NCBI GenBank assembly: GCA_018663485.1
Contig: JABJQI010000037.1
Span: 1-7,737 of the forward strand
Source: Opitutia bacterium
GTDB lineage: Bacteria; Verrucomicrobiota; Verrucomicrobiia; Opitutales; Coraliomargaritaceae
Direction: 5' to 3'
Length of the DNA stretch: 7,737 bases
This document shows positions 1 to 5,845 of this stretch, piece by piece (position 1 is the first letter of the stretch; every line of letters starts with the position of its first letter). The notes below the pieces were generated by a model. That model did not search any database and was not told the origin of the DNA. It was given only the letters and a program-made list of their open reading frames with translations. The position numbers were made by a program, and so were the translations under genes.

Positions 1-311
1 AATTTAATTTCCTTCAGCTTGGTTGCCTGCTGCTTGCTTTCTTTTTGCTTCTTGCTTTCCTCGTAGAGGAATTTGCCAAAGTCCAATATACGACAAACTG
101 GAGGACGTGCCGCCGGAGAAATCTCAATTAAGTCGAGTCCTACCTTTTGAGCGAGCTCAAGCGCCTTGCGCGGCGGCATTACGCCAAGGTTGGTGCCCTC
201 GGGGCCGATCACGCGCACTTCTGTCGCGCGAATACGATCATTTCTTCTTAGACCTTTAGGTCCACGATTACGGTTCTGGAAGCGTCCGCGATTATTCGGG
301 TATTTTGGCAT
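1..311 (-). CDS. infC: translation initiation factor IF-3, N-terminal part (runs off left edge)
   Basis: IF-3 binds the 30S subunit, keeps it apart from 50S and proofreads start-codon and initiator-tRNA pairing. The 103 visible residues cover a basic, Asn/Arg-rich lead (MPKYPNNRGRFQ) and the IF-3 N-domain. Family-typical stretches are RRNDRIRATEVRVIGPEG, ALELAQKVGLDLIEISP and PPVCRILDFGKFLYEE (about residues 60-85). The Lys-rich linker follows, ending at KLKEIK as the window ends. The C-domain is outside. The start is a plain ATG at 311, not the rare AUU used for autoregulation in enterobacteria, and no Shine-Dalgarno precedes it. It lies 210 bp downstream of the Fe-S carrier gene on the same strand. 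The best -10-like box in that gap is TATAAA at 409-404, without a convincing -35. Identity is very secure; promoter and start are less so. Confidence 0.96.
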   Translation of the reverse strand, partial: MPKYPNNRGRFQNRNRGPKGLRRNDRIRATEVRVIGPEGTNLGVMPPRKALELAQKVGLDLIEISPAARPPVCRILDFGKFLYEESKKQKESKQQATKLKEIK

Positions 312-338
312 TAATTGATGTGTAGATGAACGACTTGT

Positions 339-351
339 ATCGAAATTCGAT
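339..351. repeat. short perfect inverted repeat upstream of infC
   Basis: ATCGAA-A-TTCGAT is a perfect 6-bp dyad with a 1-nt centre. It lies 28-40 nt before the infC ATG, inside its probable leader or promoter region. The centre is too small for an RNA hairpin, so if functional it would be a DNA-binding site. A chance dyad of this length is quite possible. Confidence 0.25.
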
Positions 352-521
352 CAGATAGCCTTTGAGAAATTGGAAACAACTCCGTGCTGCTGCGATAAAT
401 CACTTTATATCGTCAAAGATTTAGGTATTGATAACCATACAAGAATTCAAGTTGCATGGAACAATCTGGCTTTTCAACTCTTTTCGCCACTTCGATCGAG
501 CATTCCACAGCCGCGCGCCAC

Positions 522-899
522 TTAGATGCTAAAGCTCTCGCCACAGCTACAGCTCGACTTCGCATTAGGATTGCTGAATTTGAATCCACCGCCGACCATT
601 TTATCAGAAAAATCCAGATGCGTGCCGCGCAGGTAAAGAGCACTCTTGGTATCGACTAATACTTGCGCGCCAGACGTACGCACTAGGATATCTCCGCGCT
701 TGGTGTCGTTCACAAACTTCATCTTGTAGCTCAAGCCATTGCAGCCACCACCGGTAATTTTGATGCGCAGATACTCACCTTTCTGCTCACGCACGACCAA
801 AGATTGCAGCTTTGCCCCAGCCGGCTCGGTCACCAAGACCAGCTTCTCATTACCTTCACGGACGCCCTCAGGGAGCGTGTTTGTCGTATCAACACTCAT
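522..899 (-). CDS. erpA: A-type iron-sulfur cluster carrier (IscA/ErpA/HesB family)
   Basis: The product receives an Fe-S cluster from the assembly scaffold and hands it to apo-enzymes. It is a 125-residue cytosolic protein. The three family cysteines are present: C53 in ITGGGCNGLSYKMKF and C117/C119 in NPNAKSSCSCGESFSI. The ITGGGC motif and the FSI C-terminus resemble ErpA, whereas GTHLDF..GGGFKFSNPN also resembles IscA, so the paralogue symbol is tentative. An ATG at 947 would add MGCWLVVASLSGNLKN, which is not family-like. The ATG at 899 gives the usual start and leaves 50 nt after the pdxA stop. No Shine-Dalgarno is visible; the leader just before the ATG is A/T-rich (AATTTAAAAAAT). It is probably the last gene of the lpxA-pdxA transcript. 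No other Fe-S assembly gene is adjacent. Confidence 0.9.
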   Translation of the reverse strand: MSVDTTNTLPEGVREGNEKLVLVTEPAGAKLQSLVVREQKGEYLRIKITGGGCNGLSYKMKFVNDTKRGDILVRTSGAQVLVDTKSALYLRGTHLDFSDKMVGGGFKFSNPNAKSSCSCGESFSI

Positions 900-949
900 A
901 TTTTTTAAATTACCCGATAAACTAGCAACGACCAACCAACAACCCACAA

Positions 950-1882
950 TTAGCCCGCGGTCAACTGCCGAGCGACAGAAAGTGCCGCTGCAAAACTGCC
1001 ACAGTCCGCCAATCCTTGCCCAGCGATATCAAAAGCAGTGCCATGATCCGGACTCGTGCGCACATAGGGCAAGCCCAGCGTTACATTCACCGCCGTATCA
1101 AACTCCAAGGTCTTGACTGCGGCAAGCCCCTGATCGTGATAAGCCGCAACGACCACATCAAAGTCCCCACGACGCTGCCGAACAAACACCGTATCGCCGG
1201 GTAAACATGCTGACAGCCCTGGTATTTCAACGCGCAAGCGATCCAATGCAGGGTCGAGCACATCGCGCTCTTCAAGACCAAGAATGCCCCCCTCACCTGC
1301 ATGCGGATTTAAGCCACACACTCCGATCTGTGGTGCTTCGACACCAAAGGATTTTGCGAGCGCATACGCACGCCGCACTGCCAGTTCTAAGCACTCCGAA
1401 GTCAAGGCATACGCGACCTCGCGTAATGGAATGTGCCACGTCGCCAATACCACCCGCAATTCATTGCCGACAAATCCCATACTTGGTTCGCCGCCCCAAA
1501 GCTCTGCAAAAAACTCCGTCTGTCCGGGATGCGTAAAGCCGACTTGTTGCAGCCAATGCTTACTCACTGGCCCCGACACCACACCACGAAAACGACCATC
1601 CGCACAGCCCTGCGCCGCAACCTGTAAGGCAGCTAATGCCACCTCGGCGGTCGCTCGCGATGGTTGCCCCAGTACGACCTTAAGATCAACTGGCCCAACA
1701 CCCTCGAAAGCGCAACCGAGCTCTGCCGCCAAAGGTCCAGCCCAAGCGACTGGGCCGATTAAAATACAATCTTTGCCGCGCGCCGACTCACTGCGCAGGG
1801 CTGCAGCAATCACCTCAGGACCGATACCTGCAGGATCACCACAAGTAATCGCCAATGGCAAAATCGGCCTCAAATTATCCAT
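950..1882 (-). CDS. pdxA: 4-hydroxythreonine-4-phosphate dehydrogenase PdxA
   Basis: PdxA oxidises 4-phosphohydroxy-L-threonine with NAD; the product decarboxylates and is condensed by PdxJ to pyridoxine phosphate (DXP-dependent vitamin B6 route). The 310-residue length is normal. It opens with AITCGDPAGIGPEV (11-24) and carries SGPVSK (K108). The three metal-ligand histidines are visible as H150 (LATWHIPL), H194 (GLNPHAGEGG) and H249 (YHDQGLAAVK). Substrate-contacting K257, N266 and R275 (VNVTLGLPYVRTSPDHGTAF) are also present. One departure is HPGQTEFFAE at 118-127: where the E. coli enzyme has GHTE with a substrate-binding His136, this protein has Gln121. The gene begins 17 nt after the lpxA stop, so co-transcription is likely. 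No Shine-Dalgarno is seen. Identity is very secure. Confidence 0.96.
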   Translation of the reverse strand: MDNLRPILPLAITCGDPAGIGPEVIAAALRSESARGKDCILIGPVAWAGPLAAELGCAFEGVGPVDLKVVLGQPSRATAEVALAALQVAAQGCADGRFRGVVSGPVSKHWLQQVGFTHPGQTEFFAELWGGEPSMGFVGNELRVVLATWHIPLREVAYALTSECLELAVRRAYALAKSFGVEAPQIGVCGLNPHAGEGGILGLEERDVLDPALDRLRVEIPGLSACLPGDTVFVRQRRGDFDVVVAAYHDQGLAAVKTLEFDTAVNVTLGLPYVRTSPDHGTAFDIAGQGLADCGSFAAALSVARQLTAG

Positions 1883-1899
1883 AATTAATCCGCAGCTCG

Positions 1900-2700
1900 C
1901 TATTTGTTAATCGCCTCATTTGACGACTGCACAAAACCACGCTTGCCATACTCAAAAAACGCCAAGAAACGCGCACCCGTCGCAGTTACACCAAACTCAT
2001 GCTCACGCACTGCTTCAGCCGCCTTCTTCTTCAAATTACCACCGCCAAAGTAAACCGCACGATAACACTTTTTGAGATCCGCCAAATCCGGACGCTCAAA
2101 ACGACCACGTCGTAAGCCCACCATGTTCAAGCCGTGAGCCGTATTACGCTCGGCCGCGGTTACATATGGCGGCACATCTTCTGTGATCGTTGCATTGCCA
2201 CCGATCATCGCATACGAGCCGATCCGGCAAAACTGATGAATCCCCGCACCGCCACCGATAAAGACATTCGCTCCGATCGTCACGTGCCCGCCCAGCATCA
2301 CATTATTCGCGATCACCACATTCTTACCCACCTCACAGTCGTGGGCGATGTGCGCCTGAGCCATCAAAAAACAACCATCCTCCACCACGGTATTCGAACC
2401 ATCGCTCGAGCCACGATTGACAGTACAGCCTTCCCTAACCACCACATTGTTGCCGATCACCACGCCACTCTTCGTCGACGGATCAAAGCTCAGAGCCTGC
2501 GGATCGCCACCGATCACCGCAAACGAATCGACCGTGACAGCATTACCCAGTAGCGCACCACCGCGCAGAATAGCATGCGCCGCGATGGAGCAATTTTCAC
2601 CAAGCACGACACCGTCCTCGATCACAGCATGAGGACCGACAATGGAACCTGCACCAATCACGGCAGTTTCAGAAACAAGAGCAGTAGGATGTATAGACAT
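1900..2700 (-). CDS. lpxA: acyl-ACP--UDP-N-acetylglucosamine O-acyltransferase LpxA
   Basis: LpxA catalyses the first step of lipid A synthesis, 3-O-acylation of UDP-GlcNAc from 3-hydroxyacyl-ACP, in the cytosol as a trimer. The protein has 266 residues (E. coli 262). Residues 1-180 are hexapeptide repeats forming a left-handed beta-helix, followed by a helical C-terminus. Hallmarks are IGGDPQALSF (63-72), NRGS after the insertion loop, AHIAHDC with catalytic His120 (E. coli H125), HQFCRIGSYAMIGG (155-168) and EDVPPYV. Gly168 occupies the acyl-chain-ruler position (E. coli G173), which favours a long acyl chain. The start was moved from an upstream ATG (2736) to MSIHPTALVS at 2700. That fits the family and has AAGG four bases upstream, almost the only Shine-Dalgarno-like sequence in the window. 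It is the first gene of the probable lpxA-pdxA-erpA operon; no lpxB, lpxD or fabZ is adjacent here. Confidence 0.96.
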   Translation of the reverse strand: MSIHPTALVSETAVIGAGSIVGPHAVIEDGVVLGENCSIAAHAILRGGALLGNAVTVDSFAVIGGDPQALSFDPSTKSGVVIGNNVVVREGCTVNRGSSDGSNTVVEDGCFLMAQAHIAHDCEVGKNVVIANNVMLGGHVTIGANVFIGGGAGIHQFCRIGSYAMIGGNATITEDVPPYVTAAERNTAHGLNMVGLRRGRFERPDLADLKKCYRAVYFGGGNLKKKAAEAVREHEFGVTATGARFLAFFEYGKRGFVQSSNEAINK

Positions 2701-2727
2701 GTGCCTTAACAATTCCCACCTTTTTAA

Positions 2728-2757
2728 ATTATACAAGAATGGAAGTTGTTCGCTGAA
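2728..2757 (-). promoter_or_regulatory. candidate sigma-70-type promoter for lpxA-pdxA-erpA
   Basis: On the minus strand a perfect TATAAT (2733-2728) follows a weak -35, TTCAGC (2757-2752), with an 18-bp spacer. The predicted start of transcription is near 2721, giving a leader of about 20 nt that contains AAGG before the lpxA ATG. It lies in the 64-bp gap after the stop of the upstream gene. The -10 is strong and the -35 poor. Confidence 0.5.
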
Positions 2758-2764
2758 ACTTGAC

Positions 2765-3364
2765 CTAAAACAAGCGCATCTGCGGCGCCTGCACCATATC
2801 GTAGACTTTCAGTACACGCACTAATTGCAGCAGTTCCGACTTATGATAGCTATGATTCACCTCCACATGCCGCAGTAGATCTTCAAGGATTGTGCTAAAC
2901 GCAATCACTCCATCCACACCCTGCGCTTTAAATAGCTCTAGACATTCGCTGCGCTGTGGCTCTGCCGTCGGCAAGCCGGGCAGCACCAAAACCTTCCGAT
3001 AAGCCTCCACATCCTCAAGCAACCCCTCCTCAACTTCAAACAATACATCTGTTTGGCTCAGCACGCCCTTCTTTAAAAACTCTAACAAACGAGCAGGACT
3101 TTTTAAAATCGCCGGCGTCACTCGGGTTTTTTGCCAGCTATGCACCACCACAATTGCCTGCCGGATCGCAACCATATCTGAAGAGAACAATTGGAAGTTC
3201 GGCTCTGGTGCCTCCGACGGCGCCGATGGATTGTGGACCAACAAATCAACCGTCTCCTCGGTAGCTTTTTTTCGCGAATGCACACTGTGCTTACGCAACT
3301 GACGTGCAAAAAAGCCATTCAATTCGAAATACTCGCGGACAATGTCTTCATCGAAACTCGCCAT
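2765..3364 (-). CDS. conserved-looking protein of unknown function, possible degenerate nuclease fold
   Basis: I do not recognise this 199-residue soluble protein. It has no signal peptide or membrane segment. It starts SFDEDIVREYFELNGFFARQ (acidic helix, 3-22), has a basic stretch (RKHSVHSRKK), then strand-like TVDLLVHNP (38-46) and AIVVVHSWQKTRVTP (70-84), and an alpha-helical, Leu/Val-rich second half ending near VLKVYDMVQAPQMRLF. The order acidic helix - strand with Asp (D40) - strand VVVHSW recalls the PD-(D/E)XK nuclease core, but the expected ExK is not present, so any such origin would be degenerate. That is inference only. The ATG at 3364 has no Shine-Dalgarno, but a promoter-like sequence sits immediately upstream. 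It precedes lpxA on the same strand, though lpxA seems to have its own promoter. Codon use and composition match the neighbours, supporting a real gene. Confidence 0.75.
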   Translation of the reverse strand: MASFDEDIVREYFELNGFFARQLRKHSVHSRKKATEETVDLLVHNPSAPSEAPEPNFQLFSSDMVAIRQAIVVVHSWQKTRVTPAILKSPARLLEFLKKGVLSQTDVLFEVEEGLLEDVEAYRKVLVLPGLPTAEPQRSECLELFKAQGVDGVIAFSTILEDLLRHVEVNHSYHKSELLQLVRVLKVYDMVQAPQMRLF

Positions 3365-3375
3365 GGTGCAAAATA

Positions 3376-3402
3376 TTTATATAAAGATGCTGCACTCGTC
3401 AA
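3376..3402 (-). promoter_or_regulatory. candidate promoter of the 199-residue gene, nearly leaderless
   Basis: On the minus strand TTGACG (3402-3397, five of six matches to -35) is followed after 15 bp by TATAAA (3381-3376). The T/A-rich run continues, so a slightly shifted -10 could widen the spacer to 16-17 bp. Transcription would begin near 3369, only about five bases before the ATG at 3364. That agrees with the missing Shine-Dalgarno. Confidence 0.45.
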
Positions 3403-3564
3403 TGGCGAGAAATACGCTCTCCGCCATCGCTCCGAAGATTCGCGGCAAGACAATTGGTTCGGCCATCTTAGGTTCGCAACCATCCGCAGCAAGCAAGCCT
3501 TTTGTAATAACGAGTTGAGGAGTGGATGAGCCATTTTTAGTCAGTCACCCTCTCGTCGCGGCAT

Positions 3565-3593
3565 TTGATTTACGTTTGTACAGATCCAATAAT
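3565..3593 (+). promoter_or_regulatory. candidate promoter for the coiled-coil membrane protein gene
   Basis: TTGATT (3565-3570) and AATAAT (3588-3593) are separated by exactly 17 bp. Transcription from it would start near 3600 and give a leader of about 127 nt before the ATG at 3727. Matches are four of six and five of six; the surrounding A/T richness makes chance hits likely. Confidence 0.3.
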
Positions 3594-3710
3594 GATTAAA
3601 AATATCCCATTTAAACAACGAAGTTAGGGGTCTGAGTATAGTCAATTTTCCAACTGCTAATTTAATATAGCGATTTGTATCCTCGCCACGTCTCGATAAG
3701 CTAAAAACCA

Positions 3711-3723
3711 AGAGCATTGCTCT
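3711..3723 (+). repeat. small hairpin immediately before the start codon at 3727
   Basis: AGAGC-ATT-GCTCT is a 5-bp perfect dyad with a 3-nt loop, ending three bases before the ATG. In RNA it could fold at the ribosome entry site. There is no Shine-Dalgarno in or around it. Short, so possibly coincidental. Confidence 0.25.
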
Positions 3724-3726
3724 ATT

Positions 3727-4347
3727 ATGGTAGACGCTATTAAAAAATTATTTTCTCAGCCAATCGAGATCGAAATCTGCATAGGTATGGCCATCGCCCT
3801 ACTGGTCTGGATACGCGCAGGGATCAAAGCCCTCGCAAAAAAATCCGCTGCCGCCGCCCGCAGGGTCAAGCTGAAGGACGAGATCGCCAGCCTACAAAAG
3901 CATCTTCACACCCAGATGGAAATCAATAACAAGGGCAATCAAGCGCTCAGGCAGACATTGGCCAGTTTACAAGAGACCAGCCAGAGACTTACTCAAGCGG
4001 TAAGCGTATTAAAAGACAAGCCAGGTCGCGCCGAGATACGCACCCTACATCTTTACACCAAAGCACTCAGCATCATGAACACACCCGCACTAGGATTTGG
4101 CTCCGCCTGGGAAAGCCCCCTCAAAGACGCCGAAGCAGAAGCCAAAAAAGAAGAGTCTGGCATCATCGGTTGGATAAAAATCGGTTTTTACCAAACAAAA
4201 CGACCTCCGTCGAAGCGACTGAAGAGACGCGAAACTGAGCGAGCTAAAAACCAGTTGTGTCGTGAAAAATGCATGTCGAGAAGAGCATCTTCAGCGAAGT
4301 ACGCAACCACGCTCTATGCTAGTAGTGAAAGCGTGTTCTACAATTAG
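3727..4347 (+). CDS. membrane-anchored coiled-coil protein, unknown function, probably frameshifted near the C-terminus
   Basis: I do not recognise a named family. The 206-residue frame shows a short N-terminal amphipathic lead (MVDAIKKLFSQP), one hydrophobic segment at about 13-33 (IEICIGMAIALLVWIRAGI), a basic patch (KALAKKSAAAARRVKLK) and a heptad-like coiled coil at about 47-97. A conserved-looking segment follows, LYTKALSIMNTPALGFGSAW (109-128), then an acidic Ala/Glu/Lys helix. The topology suggests a small inner-membrane anchor with a cytoplasmic coiled coil. From residue 152 composition changes abruptly to basic, low-complexity sequence (PPSKRLKRRETERAKNQ). An A5 run at 4176-4180 precedes it. 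One A fewer gives a frame ending SVFTKQNDLRRSD at a stop at 4220-4222; one A more gives a frame ending EATEETRN at 4236-4238. Either looks more natural. The gene stands alone, divergent from its left neighbour and convergent with the DUF2851 gene. Confidence 0.7.
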   Translation: MVDAIKKLFSQPIEIEICIGMAIALLVWIRAGIKALAKKSAAAARRVKLKDEIASLQKHLHTQMEINNKGNQALRQTLASLQETSQRLTQAVSVLKDKPGRAEIRTLHLYTKALSIMNTPALGFGSAWESPLKDAEAEAKKEESGIIGWIKIGFYQTKRPPSKRLKRRETERAKNQLCREKCMSRRASSAKYATTLYASSESVFYN

Positions 4348-4472
4348 TAGCTTTCATCCCTCCATCTGATCAATTCATCGAATCCTGGCTTCTGAACTTT
4401 TTTCAGGCTCTTGCTTTAGATCGCTCAATACGAAGCCTCGCGTAAGAGCCAACACCAAGAAGACCAACTTTC

Positions 4473-5660
4473 TTACACACCTCGCTCCAAAAACAACGCG
4501 AGTGCACCCTGACTCCAACCATTGCTTTGCGGGTTCTGTCGATTCGTTACGCCTGCGTGCTTCAAGAAGCGCCTCAAGGCGTCAGGGCTATCACCAGGAG
4601 ACCAATGCATCCAATAACTAAAGCCATCGAGCAGGCCTGCGGTAGTTGCCAGAGGCAGTAAAGCATCCACCACCATGGTATTGAATCGCTGCTCAGCAAG
4701 GACACCACTAAAAATGGATTGGTTGAGCGCAGTGCGGCGCTTCGGTAGGCTCGCTGCCCTGCGAAAGTCTGCAGTGGTCGAACTTCCCACTACAACTGGC
4801 AGGGTCTTTAAATACTCCGCCAAGCGATCTGGCCAGTGTGGTTGCTGTTGCACGACCTGCAAATATTGCGCCAGGCGACGAAGCGGATGATTCGTAGGCC
4901 GCAGGCCGTTGAGCTTCCACTGCGCCGCTTCTACCGCAAATAGATTTTCGCTGTTTATCCCATCGGCACGCATGACTGCGAGCGGATACTTTGCCGCCAG
5001 TCGCAGCATCGGCGCGCGGTTGCGCGCATAGCCTAAGACTTCCATCGCATAACCATGACAAGCCGCCTCCCAGCCCTCGGCCTGCAAGCGTTGCTGCGCA
5101 TATTTCAACTTTTGCGACCAACGCGCCTCTGCCCGTTCGCATAAAATTCGCAGCCGCTCTTCCAATGGTTTCTCTATAAATTGTGCCACCCACTCTAACT
5201 CGTCTTGCTGCTCCAGTTCCAGAAGTGCCTCATCCATCGCATACGATTCCAGATCTCGATTCAGCAGCGGCATCAAATAAAGCAACTCTGGCACATGTCC
5301 CTTCGATGTTCGCACAGGGTCGGGGTTTCGCCGCTCGGGATGCAAGACGAGGTGTAATACCACACGGTCAAAATTAGTATCGCGCTCGTGCTCATGCCTA
5401 TGCCAATCCGAGACATTAAAATGCACCTCCACGTCGCCGACAATTTCGACACCATCGAGAGTCACGCGCGCTTCTTTAAAATCTGGTCCCTCTTGTAAAT
5501 TCCAGCGACCGGGGTCTTTCACTCTGAGTGTCTTGCCCGAAACCGTCTTTAATTCGGCTCTGGCATAATCCTGCCGCAACCAAATCTTTTGCACCACTCG
5601 TTCAGTTAAAGTGAACGGTCCGTAAAGTCCCTGGATTTCTTCGACATGATCAGTCTGCAT
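4473..5660 (-). CDS. DUF2851 family protein
   Basis: The family is of unknown function and known to me mainly from Bacteroidota and Verrucomicrobiota. Numbered from the GTG at 5666, the N-terminal half carries the family signature: LTERVVQKIW (20-29), GRWNLQEGPDFKEARVTLDG (53-72), VGDVEVHFNVSDWHRHEH (76-93), D96 and RVVLHLVLH (101-109). The second half is helical and less distinctive, ending SNGWSQGALALFLERGV. The conserved GPDF...GDVEVH...SDWxxHxH residues look like a metal or catalytic site. PD (61-62) followed by EVH (80-82) resembles a PD-(D/E)XK nuclease with His for Lys, which is my inference. Length is 395 residues from the ATG at 5660; a GTG two codons upstream (5666) is the alternative start, and neither has a Shine-Dalgarno. 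It lies 185 bp downstream of the NYN ribonuclease gene on the same strand, so linkage is possible but not tight. Confidence 0.88.
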   Translation of the reverse strand: MQTDHVEEIQGLYGPFTLTERVVQKIWLRQDYARAELKTVSGKTLRVKDPGRWNLQEGPDFKEARVTLDGVEIVGDVEVHFNVSDWHRHEHERDTNFDRVVLHLVLHPERRNPDPVRTSKGHVPELLYLMPLLNRDLESYAMDEALLELEQQDELEWVAQFIEKPLEERLRILCERAEARWSQKLKYAQQRLQAEGWEAACHGYAMEVLGYARNRAPMLRLAAKYPLAVMRADGINSENLFAVEAAQWKLNGLRPTNHPLRRLAQYLQVVQQQPHWPDRLAEYLKTLPVVVGSSTTADFRRAASLPKRRTALNQSIFSGVLAEQRFNTMVVDALLPLATTAGLLDGFSYWMHWSPGDSPDALRRFLKHAGVTNRQNPQSNGWSQGALALFLERGV

Positions 5661-5691
5661 AGACACAGAAGTAATAAAATTACGACTGGAA

Positions 5692-5725
5692 GCAAATACG
5701 AGTGCACATTCTCACGCTTATTTGC
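5692..5725. repeat. 7-bp inverted repeat upstream of the DUF2851 gene
   Basis: GCAAATA (5692-5698) and TATTTGC (5719-5725) are perfect inverted copies 20 bp apart, about 27 bp centre to centre. They end roughly 30 bp before the DUF2851 start codon. The spacing would put both arms on one DNA face for a dimeric regulator, or at the base of an RNA stem-loop. No function can be assigned. Confidence 0.3.
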
Positions 5726-5845
5726 AAAGCTTTTAAATTAGCTCTTTTTTATGCGCAGGCACTCCTACCGCGATAAGCTCTGCCGCCCTTCATGGTCATC
5801 CGACTCAGAACGTATACTACGCAGAATTTAAAAAGCGCTGCTCTG

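Larger units (their letters stand above)
3365..3726. other. 362-bp divergent intergenic region
   Basis: This separates the minus-strand gene starting at 3364 from the plus-strand gene starting at 3727. It holds a candidate leftward promoter (3402-3376), a candidate rightward promoter (3565-3593) and a small dyad just before the rightward start codon (3711-3723). The stretch around 3580-3690 is A/T-rich. I see no tRNA, no riboswitch I can name and no convincing small gene. A minus-strand frame of 71 codons starting at 3534 overlaps the downstream gene out of frame and looks like noise. Confidence 0.6.

Noticed and set aside
23..259. 78-codon plus-strand frame at the left edge.
   Set aside because: It is antisense to the clearly identifiable infC N-terminal domain.
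413..659. Small frames on both strands in the erpA-infC gap and over the end of erpA.
   Set aside because: Both overlap the conserved cysteine-bearing end of the Fe-S carrier gene in other frames. No ribosome binding site or motif supports them.
1284..1910. Open frame of 208 codons on the plus strand opposite pdxA.
   Set aside because: It lies entirely antisense to a gene with every family motif. Its translation is Pro/Ser/Thr/Ala-rich with no recognisable domain, as expected for the shadow of a GC-rich coding strand.
3319..3534. 71-codon minus-strand frame upstream of the 199-residue gene.
   Set aside because: It overlaps that gene out of frame, spans its likely promoter, and its sequence shows no domain or consistent composition.
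4391..4450. Possible terminator between the convergent genes: CTGAA-CTTTT-TTCAG, and GGCTCTT/AAGAGCC 31 bp apart.
   Set aside because: The first stem is only five A/T-rich pairs without a T tract after it; the second has too long a loop. Neither is convincing as an intrinsic terminator.
4708..5193. 161-codon minus-strand frame inside the DUF2851 gene.
   Set aside because: Out-of-frame shadow of a recognised gene. Its Gly/Ala/Arg-rich translation shows no domain.
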